Made by a program: the position numbers and the translations under genes
Shown: one piece after another, positions 16,467 through 24,661 of the stretch
Position numbering within the stretch: the stretch's first letter is position 1
How the letters are laid out: each line of letters starts with the position of its first letter
Source: UBA3305 sp002373555
Lineage (GTDB): Bacteria; Bacillota; Clostridia; Lachnospirales; Lachnospiraceae
Assembly (NCBI GenBank): GCA_946612455.1
Contig: CAMOER010000002.1
Location: forward strand, 78,781 to 142,780
Length of the DNA stretch: 64,000 nucleotides
Direction of reading: 5' to 3'
Notes under the pieces: generated by a model
Told to the model about the DNA's origin: nothing
The model's database searches: none
The model's input: the letters and a program-made list of their open reading frames with translations, nothing else

Positions 16467-18269
16467 TTATTCCGTCACGACATCGCGCAGCCTCGTAAAA
16501 TAGTCTTTTTTCACTTCATCATACACGGCATTGTAATCTTCATCCTTGCCGGAACGAAGCAGCGAGAAATAATTATGCTGATGATCCGCCAGCTCCGGCC
16601 GGATACGCGTCACTGTCGCCTCTCCGATATTGGAACAGGTATCCGCGATGCGCTGGAAATGCTGCAGTACACTCGTGTAAGCGGCGTCAGCCAAAACATT
16701 GCATTCGCCGCTGCTCATGCGCTTCAGGTGATCTTCCTTCATCAGGCCCAGCATATCCTGAACGACATCCACCATCGGGTCGATCCGGTATGCCGCCTCC
16801 AGATTCCTGCGCCGGAACGCCAGATCGGTCTGATCCAGCATGTCGTGCAGAAGCTCCTCTGTCACATGAATGGACTTCAGGGCTTTCCCGGAAAACGCCG
16901 TTCCGGACGTATTCATATCCTTCGCGGTATCAGCGATATCGTCCGCCAGATCGCCGAGATGCTCCAGTTCCGCGACCACCTTATAATACTGGTCCAGGAT
17001 GCCGACATGGTACGGTTCCTTCAGATTGGACAGCAGATTGACCATATAGCGGCTGGCGCGGTCCGTAAGCCGGTTGATGTTCTGCTCTTCCGCTTTGATC
17101 GCGCCATAATCCTTCTCATCATACGTTTCCAGCAATGCGACTGCAGAATCGATATTCTTTCTCGCAGCCGCGAGCATGGTCAGAAGCACATCATAGCAGC
17201 TCTTGAGTGCCAGCGCAGGCGTCTCAAAGAAGACCGGATTGAGCGCGTCCAGCGTATCCCTGTACGGATCCTCCGTCTCCGGCTCATCCCCTATCAGCTT
17301 CCGGCTGATCTTCTCATACTGCCCGATGATCGGGAAGCAGACAAAAGCACAGGACAGATTGAAGATCGTATTCGTATTCGCGATGATTCCGGCGTCCACC
17401 GTCTGATTCCAGATCCAGTCCAACAGGCCGAAACGTGAAACAATGGCGACCACACCGAGTACCAGAACGGTCTCTGACAGATTGAACAGGATATTGATCA
17501 GGCCGACGCGTCTGGCTTCGGGTTCCGCACCGATCGAACATACGATGGCGGTCGTTACGCAGTCGCCGAGATAAATACCGACGATCACAGCGTAAATTGC
17601 TTTGAACGTCAGACTGCCGGAAGCCGAAAACGCCTGCAGGATACCGATCGTAGCCGATGAGCTCTGCAGCACGAAAGCCACGCCCGCACCGGTCAGATAC
17701 CCCAGGATCGGATTGCTTCCGAGTCCCTGGAACAGCGTCTCGATAATTCCCGACTGTGCGATCTGATTCACAGCGCCGGTCATATTCAGAAGACCGGAGA
17801 ACAGAATGCCGAATCCGATGGCGATGTTGCCGATGGATTTCGCCCTGGGGGCCCTCGCCGCCATGATCAGAATAATGCCGGCGATCAGCGCGATCGGCGC
17901 CAGCGACGAAGGCTGGAACAGCCGCAGCACCGATCCCGATCCGGCATCCAGATCCAGCAGTCTGATGATCTGGCCGGTCACGGTCGTACCGACATTGGCG
18001 CCGATAATGATGCCGAGGGATTGATGCAGCGTCAGAATGCCTGCACCTACCAGACCTGATGTAATAACGATCGTAGCGGTCGATGACTGGATGACCGCGG
18101 TAATCAGCAATCCGAGCAGAAAAGCCTTGAACGGATTGTTCGTGACCTGCTCCATGGCAAGCTTGAGGGCACCGGATGAACTTTCCTTCAGAGAGTCTCC
18201 CATCAGCCGCATGCCGTACAGGAACATGGCCAGCCCTCCGAAGAGGGTCAAAGCGTCAAAGAAGTCCAT
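16467..18269 (-). CDS. Na+/phosphate symporter with PhoU-like C-terminal domain
   Basis: A membrane symporter of the NptA/PNaS family, about 600 aa. Two inverted transport repeats carry the QSS signatures (VIQSSTATIVITSG and VLQSSSATIGILQA); about eight hydrophobic segments end near residue 320. The C-terminal third is a helical PhoU-like domain (DQYYKVVAELEHLGDLADDIADTA) that probably senses or gates phosphate entry. The start at 18269 (ATGGACTTC) has AAAGGA 9 nt upstream; an ATG at 18278 lies too close to the site. It stands alone, downstream of lacZ. Confidence 0.9.
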   Translation of the reverse strand: MDFFDALTLFGGLAMFLYGMRLMGDSLKESSSGALKLAMEQVTNNPFKAFLLGLLITAVIQSSTATIVITSGLVGAGILTLHQSLGIIIGANVGTTVTGQIIRLLDLDAGSGSVLRLFQPSSLAPIALIAGIILIMAARAPRAKSIGNIAIGFGILFSGLLNMTGAVNQIAQSGIIETLFQGLGSNPILGYLTGAGVAFVLQSSSATIGILQAFSASGSLTFKAIYAVIVGIYLGDCVTTAIVCSIGAEPEARRVGLINILFNLSETVLVLGVVAIVSRFGLLDWIWNQTVDAGIIANTNTIFNLSCAFVCFPIIGQYEKISRKLIGDEPETEDPYRDTLDALNPVFFETPALALKSCYDVLLTMLAAARKNIDSAVALLETYDEKDYGAIKAEEQNINRLTDRASRYMVNLLSNLKEPYHVGILDQYYKVVAELEHLGDLADDIADTAKDMNTSGTAFSGKALKSIHVTEELLHDMLDQTDLAFRRRNLEAAYRIDPMVDVVQDMLGLMKEDHLKRMSSGECNVLADAAYTSVLQHFQRIADTCSNIGEATVTRIRPELADHQHNYFSLLRSGKDEDYNAVYDEVKKDYFTRLRDVVTE

Positions 18270-18371
18270 ATCTTCCATTCCTTTCTGCCGCCTAGCTTAT
18301 CGCAAAACGCCTGCAGATTCAATCCTATTGTTTTTATGCTTTTTGCATATTTTTATTTCATTGATTTAACA

Positions 18372-21300
18372 TTATCTTAACGGCGTCATCCGGAATCTGA
18401 GGCTGCATCCTTTATCCGGGAAGATCCGATATTCCTCCTGCGGCAAAGCACCCCAGGAATCGATGCCGCCCACGCCTTCGATGGCGGAAAGGATGCGCAC
18501 ATGGACCTCCTGCTGCGGCGGCAGATCATACGCATGATAAGCCGTTTCCAGCTCATCCGCGCTGTAAGGAAGCACGCTGGCGCTGAACGGTTCCTCCGCC
18601 GCGCCGAAGCATACGCCAAAGCCTTCCGGATCCGTGAGGCGGAGTTCTCTTACGCCGGTATGATTGCCGCATTCCTGCGGCTTCAGGTACTTTACCGGCA
18701 GTTCGTCTGCAGACACAGCAAACCGTCCCAGCTTTACGCCGTGATCTCTGTCCGGATAGTTTTCCTCCGGTCCGTACCCGTAAAATGCGGCTTCGGAGAA
18801 TTCCTTCTTCACTTCCATGGAGATGCCGAACGCCGGAATCTCCGGAATGCCGGAACCGGCCGGGAGCTCTGCATGTACATCCAGACTGCCGTCTTTCAGG
18901 ACAGCATAGCACAGCCGGGCCTTCACTGCTTCTCCGCCGGCCTTCGGAAGGGAGATCTCATAACGGACCGTCAGCAGACCGTCTTTCTCCGAGAATTCCG
19001 CGTGTGTCATCCGCTGTCCGTATTCCGCCGCTTTGGCAGCCGCCATCCGGAAGCCCTGCGCATTGCCTCTGTCGTTATCCGTCAGTGCACGCCACAGCAC
19101 GATCTTCGGTGAATGCCGGAAGATCTCCCTGCCGTCATACATGACTGAGATCTGGAACGGCGGGCAAAGCGGGAACCGGATCAGGAAATCCTTTCCTCTG
19201 GCGCCGACGATATCACCGCCTCGGATAATATCATAGGCGTCCCCCGTGTTTTCTGCCGCTGCAGGCGCATATTTCCCGCAGACGAACTCGCCGAAGGAGA
19301 CCTCATGACCGGCGGGTACAAGCGTCGATGCGGCTGCCGTCACCGCCGTGACACGCACCAGCATCTCTCTTCCGTCCGCGGCTTTCGCCAGCTGCTCCGC
19401 AAAGCCGTGCTCAACACACACGCATTCCCCGGGCGCGGCCGTCGGAACGGGGATCTCCTTTTCACAGATCCTTTCCCCGTTTTCAAACAGAGAAGCCGTA
19501 AAACGATATCCGGCAGTATCGGCGAAGAAGTTCCGGTTCGTGACCGTGACGGTTCGTTCATCAACAGAAATGCCGACCGGTGCGTACAGTGCCTTCGCTT
19601 CACACACCTTCGGCGACACCGCTCTGTCCGCGTAAATAATTCCGTCGCCGCAGAAATTGCCCGCATTCGGATAATCGTCAAAATCTCCTCCGTACGCGAT
19701 CCGCTTCGTGCCATCCGTCTCCAGCAGTGCAGCCTGATCGATATAATCCCAGATGAAGCCGCCGGCATACTGCGGATACTTCTCCAGATCCGTGTATGCC
19801 TTCATTCCGCCGAGCGAATTGCCCATGGCATGCATGTACTCGCAGAGCATGAACGGCTTCTTCGGCGCATTCTGCAGATATGCTTCGCAGCCGTCCCGCG
19901 GAAGATACATCCGGCTCTCGACATCACTGATATCATCAAATTCCCTGCAGTGGCAGACGCCCTCGTAGTGTACGGGCCGGCTGTCATCACGATCATGGAA
20001 ATGCGCATACATCTTCCGCATCACTTCACCGGCATAGGATTCATTCCCGAGGGACCACAGAATGACCGACGGATGGTTCTTGTCCCGCTCCAGCATGGCG
20101 TTCACACGGTCCAGCGCAGCCGCAGTCCACTCCATCCGGCTGCCGGGCACATTGTACGCCGGGTCCTCTCCGTGGGCCGTTGCCCAGCTGCCGTGGCTTT
20201 CCAGATTCGTTTCGTCGATCAGATAAATGCCATGCAGGTCACAGAGATCGTACCACAGGGATACATCCGGATAATGGCAGGTACGGACGGCGTTGATATT
20301 GTTCTCCTTCATAAAACGGATGTCAAAATGCATCTCCTCATCCGTCACGGTCCTGCCGCCGGTCAGAGAGAATTCATGCCGGTTCACACCGCGGAAAATG
20401 ATGCGTTCTCCGTTCACGCGCAGAATGCTGTCCCTGATCTCCACGGTCCTGATCCCGAAGAACGTGCGCGCGGCCTCAACGATCTCATCCTGCGCATTCC
20501 TGAGCGTCAGCACAAGTTCATACAGATACGGTTCTTCCGCATTCCAGAGGTGCGGATCCTCTACCGCAAATTCGATCTTCTCAGGAAAACCGCTGCAGCT
20601 CCCATGAACCACAGTTCTGCCGTCTTCATCGGTCACACTGTACCCAAGACAGCCGTTCCGGTCCTTCAGATTATATTTCATCTCCGCGCTGATCACGGCA
20701 GGCTTTCCGTCTCCGCCGATCGTCTCCGTACGCACGAAAAGATCTTCCGTATGCATCTCCGGCAGCGCAAACACCGTTACGTCCCGGAAGATGCCGGAAT
20801 ACCGGAAGAAATCCTGGTCCTCCATCCAGCTGCCGGTGCAGTATTTCACCGCTTCCACGGCGATCCGGTTCTCTCCCGGATGCAGATATTCCGTGATGTC
20901 AAATTCCGCCTGTGTAAAGGAACCTTCGTTATACCCGGCAAACGTTCCGTTGATCCACAGAAACATCGCTGATCCGACGCCGTCAAAGCGCAGAATGATC
21001 TGTCTGCCGGCCCACCCGTCCGGGAAGCAGACTGTCTTCACATATCTCCCGACCGGGTTGTATTTTACCGGGATCTGCGGCGGGACCAGTGCCTCCGCGC
21101 CGTCCCACTCATAGGTGGAATTCGTATAACAGATCTGTCCGTATCCCGCAAGTTCCAGGCATCCGGGGACCGTGATCTCCGCCATTGGCGAAAGATCCTT
21201 TCCTTCCTTATAGAATTCCGTATCCCCGGAGGACGGTGTCTCCGCCCATTCAAAGAACCAGGAGCCGTTCAGTGATATACGGTCCGGCGCGCCCGTATCG

Positions 21301-21401
21301 CTCCCCTGCGCTTCCCACCGATGGTCCGAATGGGCCGGCAGCCGGTTCACGAATACGATTTCGGGGTCATAGATCCAGTTTCTGTCTGCATGTAAATTCA
21401 T
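18372..21401 (-). CDS. lacZ: Beta-galactosidase, glycoside hydrolase family 2
   Basis: Hydrolyses lactose and other beta-galactosides. The 1009-aa length and domain order match E. coli LacZ: jelly-roll domain (about 35-220), Ig-like domain, TIM barrel (about 340-620) with acid/base Glu454 in LWSLGNESYAG and nucleophile Glu521 in MLCEYMHAMGNS, then a second Ig-like domain and the beta-galactosidase small-chain domain. There is no signal peptide, so the enzyme is cytoplasmic. The start at 21401 (MNLHADRN) follows GGAGG. It lies 13 nt after a LysR gene transcribed in the same direction, probably as one operon. No permease is next to it. Confidence 0.96.
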   Translation of the reverse strand: MNLHADRNWIYDPEIVFVNRLPAHSDHRWEAQGSDTGAPDRISLNGSWFFEWAETPSSGDTEFYKEGKDLSPMAEITVPGCLELAGYGQICYTNSTYEWDGAEALVPPQIPVKYNPVGRYVKTVCFPDGWAGRQIILRFDGVGSAMFLWINGTFAGYNEGSFTQAEFDITEYLHPGENRIAVEAVKYCTGSWMEDQDFFRYSGIFRDVTVFALPEMHTEDLFVRTETIGGDGKPAVISAEMKYNLKDRNGCLGYSVTDEDGRTVVHGSCSGFPEKIEFAVEDPHLWNAEEPYLYELVLTLRNAQDEIVEAARTFFGIRTVEIRDSILRVNGERIIFRGVNRHEFSLTGGRTVTDEEMHFDIRFMKENNINAVRTCHYPDVSLWYDLCDLHGIYLIDETNLESHGSWATAHGEDPAYNVPGSRMEWTAAALDRVNAMLERDKNHPSVILWSLGNESYAGEVMRKMYAHFHDRDDSRPVHYEGVCHCREFDDISDVESRMYLPRDGCEAYLQNAPKKPFMLCEYMHAMGNSLGGMKAYTDLEKYPQYAGGFIWDYIDQAALLETDGTKRIAYGGDFDDYPNAGNFCGDGIIYADRAVSPKVCEAKALYAPVGISVDERTVTVTNRNFFADTAGYRFTASLFENGERICEKEIPVPTAAPGECVCVEHGFAEQLAKAADGREMLVRVTAVTAAASTLVPAGHEVSFGEFVCGKYAPAAAENTGDAYDIIRGGDIVGARGKDFLIRFPLCPPFQISVMYDGREIFRHSPKIVLWRALTDNDRGNAQGFRMAAAKAAEYGQRMTHAEFSEKDGLLTVRYEISLPKAGGEAVKARLCYAVLKDGSLDVHAELPAGSGIPEIPAFGISMEVKKEFSEAAFYGYGPEENYPDRDHGVKLGRFAVSADELPVKYLKPQECGNHTGVRELRLTDPEGFGVCFGAAEEPFSASVLPYSADELETAYHAYDLPPQQEVHVRILSAIEGVGGIDSWGALPQEEYRIFPDKGCSLRFRMTPLR

Positions 21402-21414
21402 TGCTGCCTCCATT

Positions 21415-22314
21415 TTAAAGCGGCGGTGCGTCTGGATGCACACCGTACCTTTCCGCAAGCCATTCTCTGGCATATTGAATAAATACCCGGGCCGCTTTCG
21501 GGCATTCGCTGATCTTCTTTGCGCCGATGCAGATCGTCCTGCGGACCGGCTCGTCAAATTCAACCGACACCAGATCATACGGATTATCCTCCAGCAGGAT
21601 ACTGGCGTTGATACAGTATCCCAGCCCTTTGGCCGCCATTGCCAGCGCGCCGAAATCGTTCTCTGACGTGAAGCTGGTCTGCGGCGTCTTCTTATATTTC
21701 CGGAAAATATCCAGTACCTCCGTATCCCGGACCAGACTGATGAAGGGATACCGGTCAAGATCCGCCACCGGAAAACGATCCAGTGCCGCTGCCGGATGAT
21801 CCGGCGCGAAGGAAGCCTTCATCGGCTCTTCCATCACGGGGATCATCTCCAGATCATCCGCGACCGGCAGAATGTAAAACCCGCAGTCGACTTCCCGCCG
21901 TCTCGTCATCTCCTGGGCCAGCCCGGTCTCTTCTTCGGAGACCAGTTCCACGCGGATATTCGGATAGTCCCTGTGGAACCGCTCCAGGATGCCCGGGATC
22001 CACCGCAGCGATATGCTGTAAAAGACCAGCACCCGGATCTCGCCCGCATCCAGATTTTTCAGATCATCCACGCGCTCCCGGAGCCGGTGTTCGGCGGCGG
22101 CCAGATCCCGGATCCACGGGAGCAGATCCCTGCCTTCCGACGTCAGTTCGACACCACCGTATTCGCGGATGAACAGCGGCAGCCCAAGCTCCTGTTCCAT
22201 CGCACTGATTATATAACTTACGCCGGCCTGCGTATACCCCAGCGCGTCGGCAGTTCTCCGGAAATTCAGCGTTTCCGCCGCTTTCAGAAAAACTTCGGTA
22301 TTGATCCGATCCAT
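21415..22314 (-). CDS. LysR-family regulator upstream of lacZ
   Basis: A 299-aa LysR-type regulator with the N-terminal helix-turn-helix (FLKAAETLNFRRTADALG, YTQAGVSYIISAME) and an effector domain beginning IRVLVFYSISLRWIPGIL. Such proteins usually act as tetrameric activators. The arrangement is unusual: the regulator precedes lacZ in the same operon rather than being divergent from it, so it may control both lacZ and the divergent ygjV-like gene from the shared 142-bp region. The effector is unknown. The start follows GGAGG. Confidence 0.9.
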   Translation of the reverse strand: MDRINTEVFLKAAETLNFRRTADALGYTQAGVSYIISAMEQELGLPLFIREYGGVELTSEGRDLLPWIRDLAAAEHRLRERVDDLKNLDAGEIRVLVFYSISLRWIPGILERFHRDYPNIRVELVSEEETGLAQEMTRRREVDCGFYILPVADDLEMIPVMEEPMKASFAPDHPAAALDRFPVADLDRYPFISLVRDTEVLDIFRKYKKTPQTSFTSENDFGALAMAAKGLGYCINASILLEDNPYDLVSVEFDEPVRRTICIGAKKISECPKAARVFIQYAREWLAERYGVHPDAPPL

Positions 22315-22325
22315 TTGCTCCTCCG

Positions 22326-22347
22326 AATTTAAAGAAATTCTTTAATT
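22326..22347. promoter_or_regulatory. AT-rich imperfect palindrome in the lysR/ygjV intergenic region
   Basis: TTAAAGAA and TTCTTTAA meet around a short centre, 12-33 nt before the LysR start codon. LysR regulators often bind such T-N11-A palindromes next to their own gene. It may be an autoregulatory site. Confidence 0.4.
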
Positions 22348-22366
22348 CTTTTATAATAATTCCCGT

Positions 22367-22395
22367 TTTACTTTTTATTTCCTTCCCAATATACT
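22367..22395 (+). promoter_or_regulatory. Promoter of the YgjV-like gene
   Basis: TTTACT (22367-22372), 17-bp spacer, TATACT (22390-22395). Confidence 0.6.
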
Positions 22396-22456
22396 ACGTT
22401 CTGTAATCGAAAACAAGCCGGCTGCCGGAACATTTTTTGAAAAGGAGGGATTACAC

Positions 22457-22969
22457 ATGTTCATTATGATCGGAAATGTACTGTCCGTTATTTCGGTCGC
22501 TTTCCTGATACTCTCCTGCTGTGCGGGCGACCGCAGAAAAGTCTATCAGATGCAGTTCGCGGAAACTGCCATGTGCGCAGCCTCGACTGCATTCTTCGGC
22601 GCGTGGTCCGGGCTTACCACGAACGCGATCGCGCTCTACCGGAATTATAAAAATATGAATGACTCGTTTTCACGTACGGATATGATCGCGACATCCGTCC
22701 TGACGGTCGCGGCGGGGCTGTTCGTGAACGTCAACGGAGCGGTCGGCCTGATCCCGATCATCGCCACGCTCGAGATCACCTGTACAAACTTTTTTCTGAA
22801 GGATGTCCTGCAGATCAAAGCCGGGCTTCTTCTGAATATCACGCTCTGGATGATCTATTTCTTTATGATCGGCAGCATCCCCGCCGGTCTCGGGCAGCTG
22901 CTCACGCTGCTGATGGGACTCCGCTCTTATTTTTCGTACGGACACAGAAAAAAAGCGGCAGCTGCATAA
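22457..22969 (+). CDS. YgjV-like integral membrane protein
   Basis: A 170-aa protein with five or six hydrophobic helices and a basic tail (GHRKKAAAA). The pattern and motifs (QMQFAETAMCAASTAFFGAWSGLTTNAIALYRN) match the uncharacterised inner-membrane YgjV family. The start follows AAAGGAGGG. It is divergent from the LysR-lacZ operon, so it could be controlled by that regulator, but no link to galactoside use is known. Its 3' end overlaps the terminator of the convergent metI operon. Confidence 0.75.
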   Translation: MFIMIGNVLSVISVAFLILSCCAGDRRKVYQMQFAETAMCAASTAFFGAWSGLTTNAIALYRNYKNMNDSFSRTDMIATSVLTVAAGLFVNVNGAVGLIPIIATLEITCTNFFLKDVLQIKAGLLLNITLWMIYFFMIGSIPAGLGQLLTLLMGLRSYFSYGHRKKAAAA

Positions 22970-22986
22970 GCTCTGCAGTCTGCCGC
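22948..22986 (-). terminator. Terminator of the amino acid import operon, overlapping the ygjV stop
   Basis: GCGGCAG-CTGCA (22955-22966) pairs with TGCAGTCTGCCGC (22974-22986) with one bulged base. Seven T follow on the minus strand (22948-22954). It ends transcription from metI and lies in the last codons of the convergent gene. Confidence 0.8.
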
Positions 22987-23044
22987 GGATTTTACATCAC
23001 TGTGAAGACCGAATGTCTCCCTTGAAAATAACACGCCCGGCGCC

Positions 23045-23725
23045 CTAGGCTCTGTATCTTTTGTCTGTCTTTTGCGCGATCCGGCTCCCGACCTCCTGGA
23101 TGATATGCACGATGATCACGGTCAGGAATACGCAGCACCATGTCACATCGGGATTGAACCGCTGATGACCGTAGCTGATGGCGATCTGCCCCAGTCCCGT
23201 CCCGCCGATGGTCGCCGCCATGGCGGAATATCCGAGAATCGTTACCATGGAGATGACCGCGCCGTTGATCAGCGACGGCTTTGCTTCCGGGAGCAGCACT
23301 TTCCGGACGATCTGATAATTATCCGTGCCCATGGACTGCGCTGCTTCGATCACCCCGGCATCCACTTCCTTCAGGGAGCTTTCCACCATGCGGGCAATGT
23401 AAGGAGATGACGCGATCACCAGCATGACGATCATTGCCCGGTTTCCCAGGCTGACGCCGACGATCCACTTGGCGACCGGCAGCATGGCGACCATCAGAAT
23501 GATGAACGGAATGCTGCGGAAGAAATTGACGATCAGCCCGAGGATCCTGTTGAACACAGGCAGCGGGCAGATCCCCTCCCTGTCCGTGATCTGCAGCACG
23601 ACCCCCAGCGGGAGCCCGATACAATATGAAATGGCCGTGGAAAGAACGGTCATATAGATCGTTTCCCAGATCCCCATCTGGATCAGCCCGTTCTCCCACA
23701 GTTTCATGAACATCTCAGAAAACAT
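23045..23725 (-). CDS. metI: Methionine ABC transporter permease
   Basis: Membrane subunit of the D/L-methionine importer, 226 aa with five to six helices. It carries the EAA loop that docks on MetN: GVIEAAQSMGTDNYQIVRKVLLPEAKPS. The motif YCIGLPLGVVLQITDREGI and the length match MetI. It lies 3 nt after metN. The matching binding domain is the C-terminal half of the fused lipoprotein upstream. As last gene of the six-gene operon it ends near a strong terminator. Confidence 0.93.
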   Translation of the reverse strand: MFSEMFMKLWENGLIQMGIWETIYMTVLSTAISYCIGLPLGVVLQITDREGICPLPVFNRILGLIVNFFRSIPFIILMVAMLPVAKWIVGVSLGNRAMIVMLVIASSPYIARMVESSLKEVDAGVIEAAQSMGTDNYQIVRKVLLPEAKPSLINGAVISMVTILGYSAMAATIGGTGLGQIAISYGHQRFNPDVTWCCVFLTVIIVHIIQEVGSRIAQKTDKRYRA

Positions 23726-23728
23726 CGC

Positions 23729-24595
23729 TTATCCCTCCTCCTGCAGCTCGACCGGGCTGTCTTTCAGCCAGCGGGTGACTTTCTCTGCTTCGCTTTCCGA
23801 AGCCGGCATTTCCAGAAGGATCCGGACACGCTGCCCGCCATGTGCTTTTGCGCGCAGGCGTCTCTCCGGCAGGATCAGTTCTTTCGCGATCGCCGATTTC
23901 GGATCCGCGAATACTTCACTGACCTTGCCTTCCTCGACGATCCTGCTCTGATCCAGTACGGCGACACGATCGCAGATCTGCTCGACCACCTTCATTTCAT
24001 GGGTAATGATCACGATCGTCACGCCCATCTTCCGGTTGATCTCCGCCAGGAGGTCCAGGATGGACCGGGTGGTATTGGGATCCAGCGCGGAAGTTGCTTC
24101 ATCACAAAGCAGGTATTTCGGGCGGGTCGCCAATGCCCTTGCGATCGCGACACGCTGTTTCTGGCCGCCTGACAGCTGCGACGGATACGCATTCGCGCGG
24201 TCGGCCAGACCGACGATCTCCAGAAGCTCCATCGCCCTGCCCACCGCGTCACGCCTGCGCGTACCGGCGACTTCCAACGGAAAGGTCACATTATGCAGCA
24301 CCGTACTTTGCTCCAGAAGATGGAAGCCCTGAAAGATCATACCGATCGAGCGCCTGATCTCCAGCAGCCTTTTCCTGGAAACCGATGTGATGTCCTGTCC
24401 ATCGATCACTACCCGGCCCGATGTCGGTCGTTCCAGCAGGTTAATACATCGCACCAATGTGCTTTTCCCGGCACCGGACAATCCGATGATCCCGTAGATC
24501 TCTCCGTCATGAATGGTCAGTTCGATCCCTTCCAGCGCGGTGATCTCCTCTCCGGCAGTCCGGTATGTTTTTCCAAGAGACTTTAATTCGATCAT
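23729..24595 (-). CDS. metN: Methionine ABC transporter ATPase, short C-terminal domain
   Basis: ATPase of the methionine importer. It has Walker A GLSGAGKST, signature LSGGQKQRVAIARAL, Walker B LLCDEATSALDP and the switch His in ITHEM. The protein is 288 aa, against about 340 in E. coli MetN. After the ABC core (about 245) only some 43 residues remain, of which RVRILLEMPASESEAEKVTRWL resembles the start of the NIL domain. In E. coli that domain binds methionine and shuts off transport, so direct feedback may be reduced or lost here (inference). The start follows AGGAG. Confidence 0.93.
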   Translation of the reverse strand: MIELKSLGKTYRTAGEEITALEGIELTIHDGEIYGIIGLSGAGKSTLVRCINLLERPTSGRVVIDGQDITSVSRKRLLEIRRSIGMIFQGFHLLEQSTVLHNVTFPLEVAGTRRRDAVGRAMELLEIVGLADRANAYPSQLSGGQKQRVAIARALATRPKYLLCDEATSALDPNTTRSILDLLAEINRKMGVTIVIITHEMKVVEQICDRVAVLDQSRIVEEGKVSEVFADPKSAIAKELILPERRLRAKAHGGQRVRILLEMPASESEAEKVTRWLKDSPVELQEEG

Positions 24596-24617
24596 ACAGC
24601 TCCTATCTCTGCCTGAA

Positions 24618-24646
24618 GAAGGAGCGGACGCACCGCTCCCTCCTTC
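24618..24646 (-). other. Intra-operon hairpin between the binding protein and metN
   Basis: GAAGG/CCTTC and AGCGG/CCGCT form a bulged stem without a U-tract in the 66-nt gap after the lipoprotein gene. Such stems often protect upstream mRNA from 3' decay and would raise binding protein over permease levels. Confidence 0.4.
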
Positions 24647-24661
24647 AAGATCTGTCTGTGA

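Noticed and set aside
21402..21758. N-terminal extension of lacZ to 1128 residues
   Set aside because: The extra codons lie inside the LysR gene and are Arg-rich nonsense. A ribosome site precedes the start at 21401.
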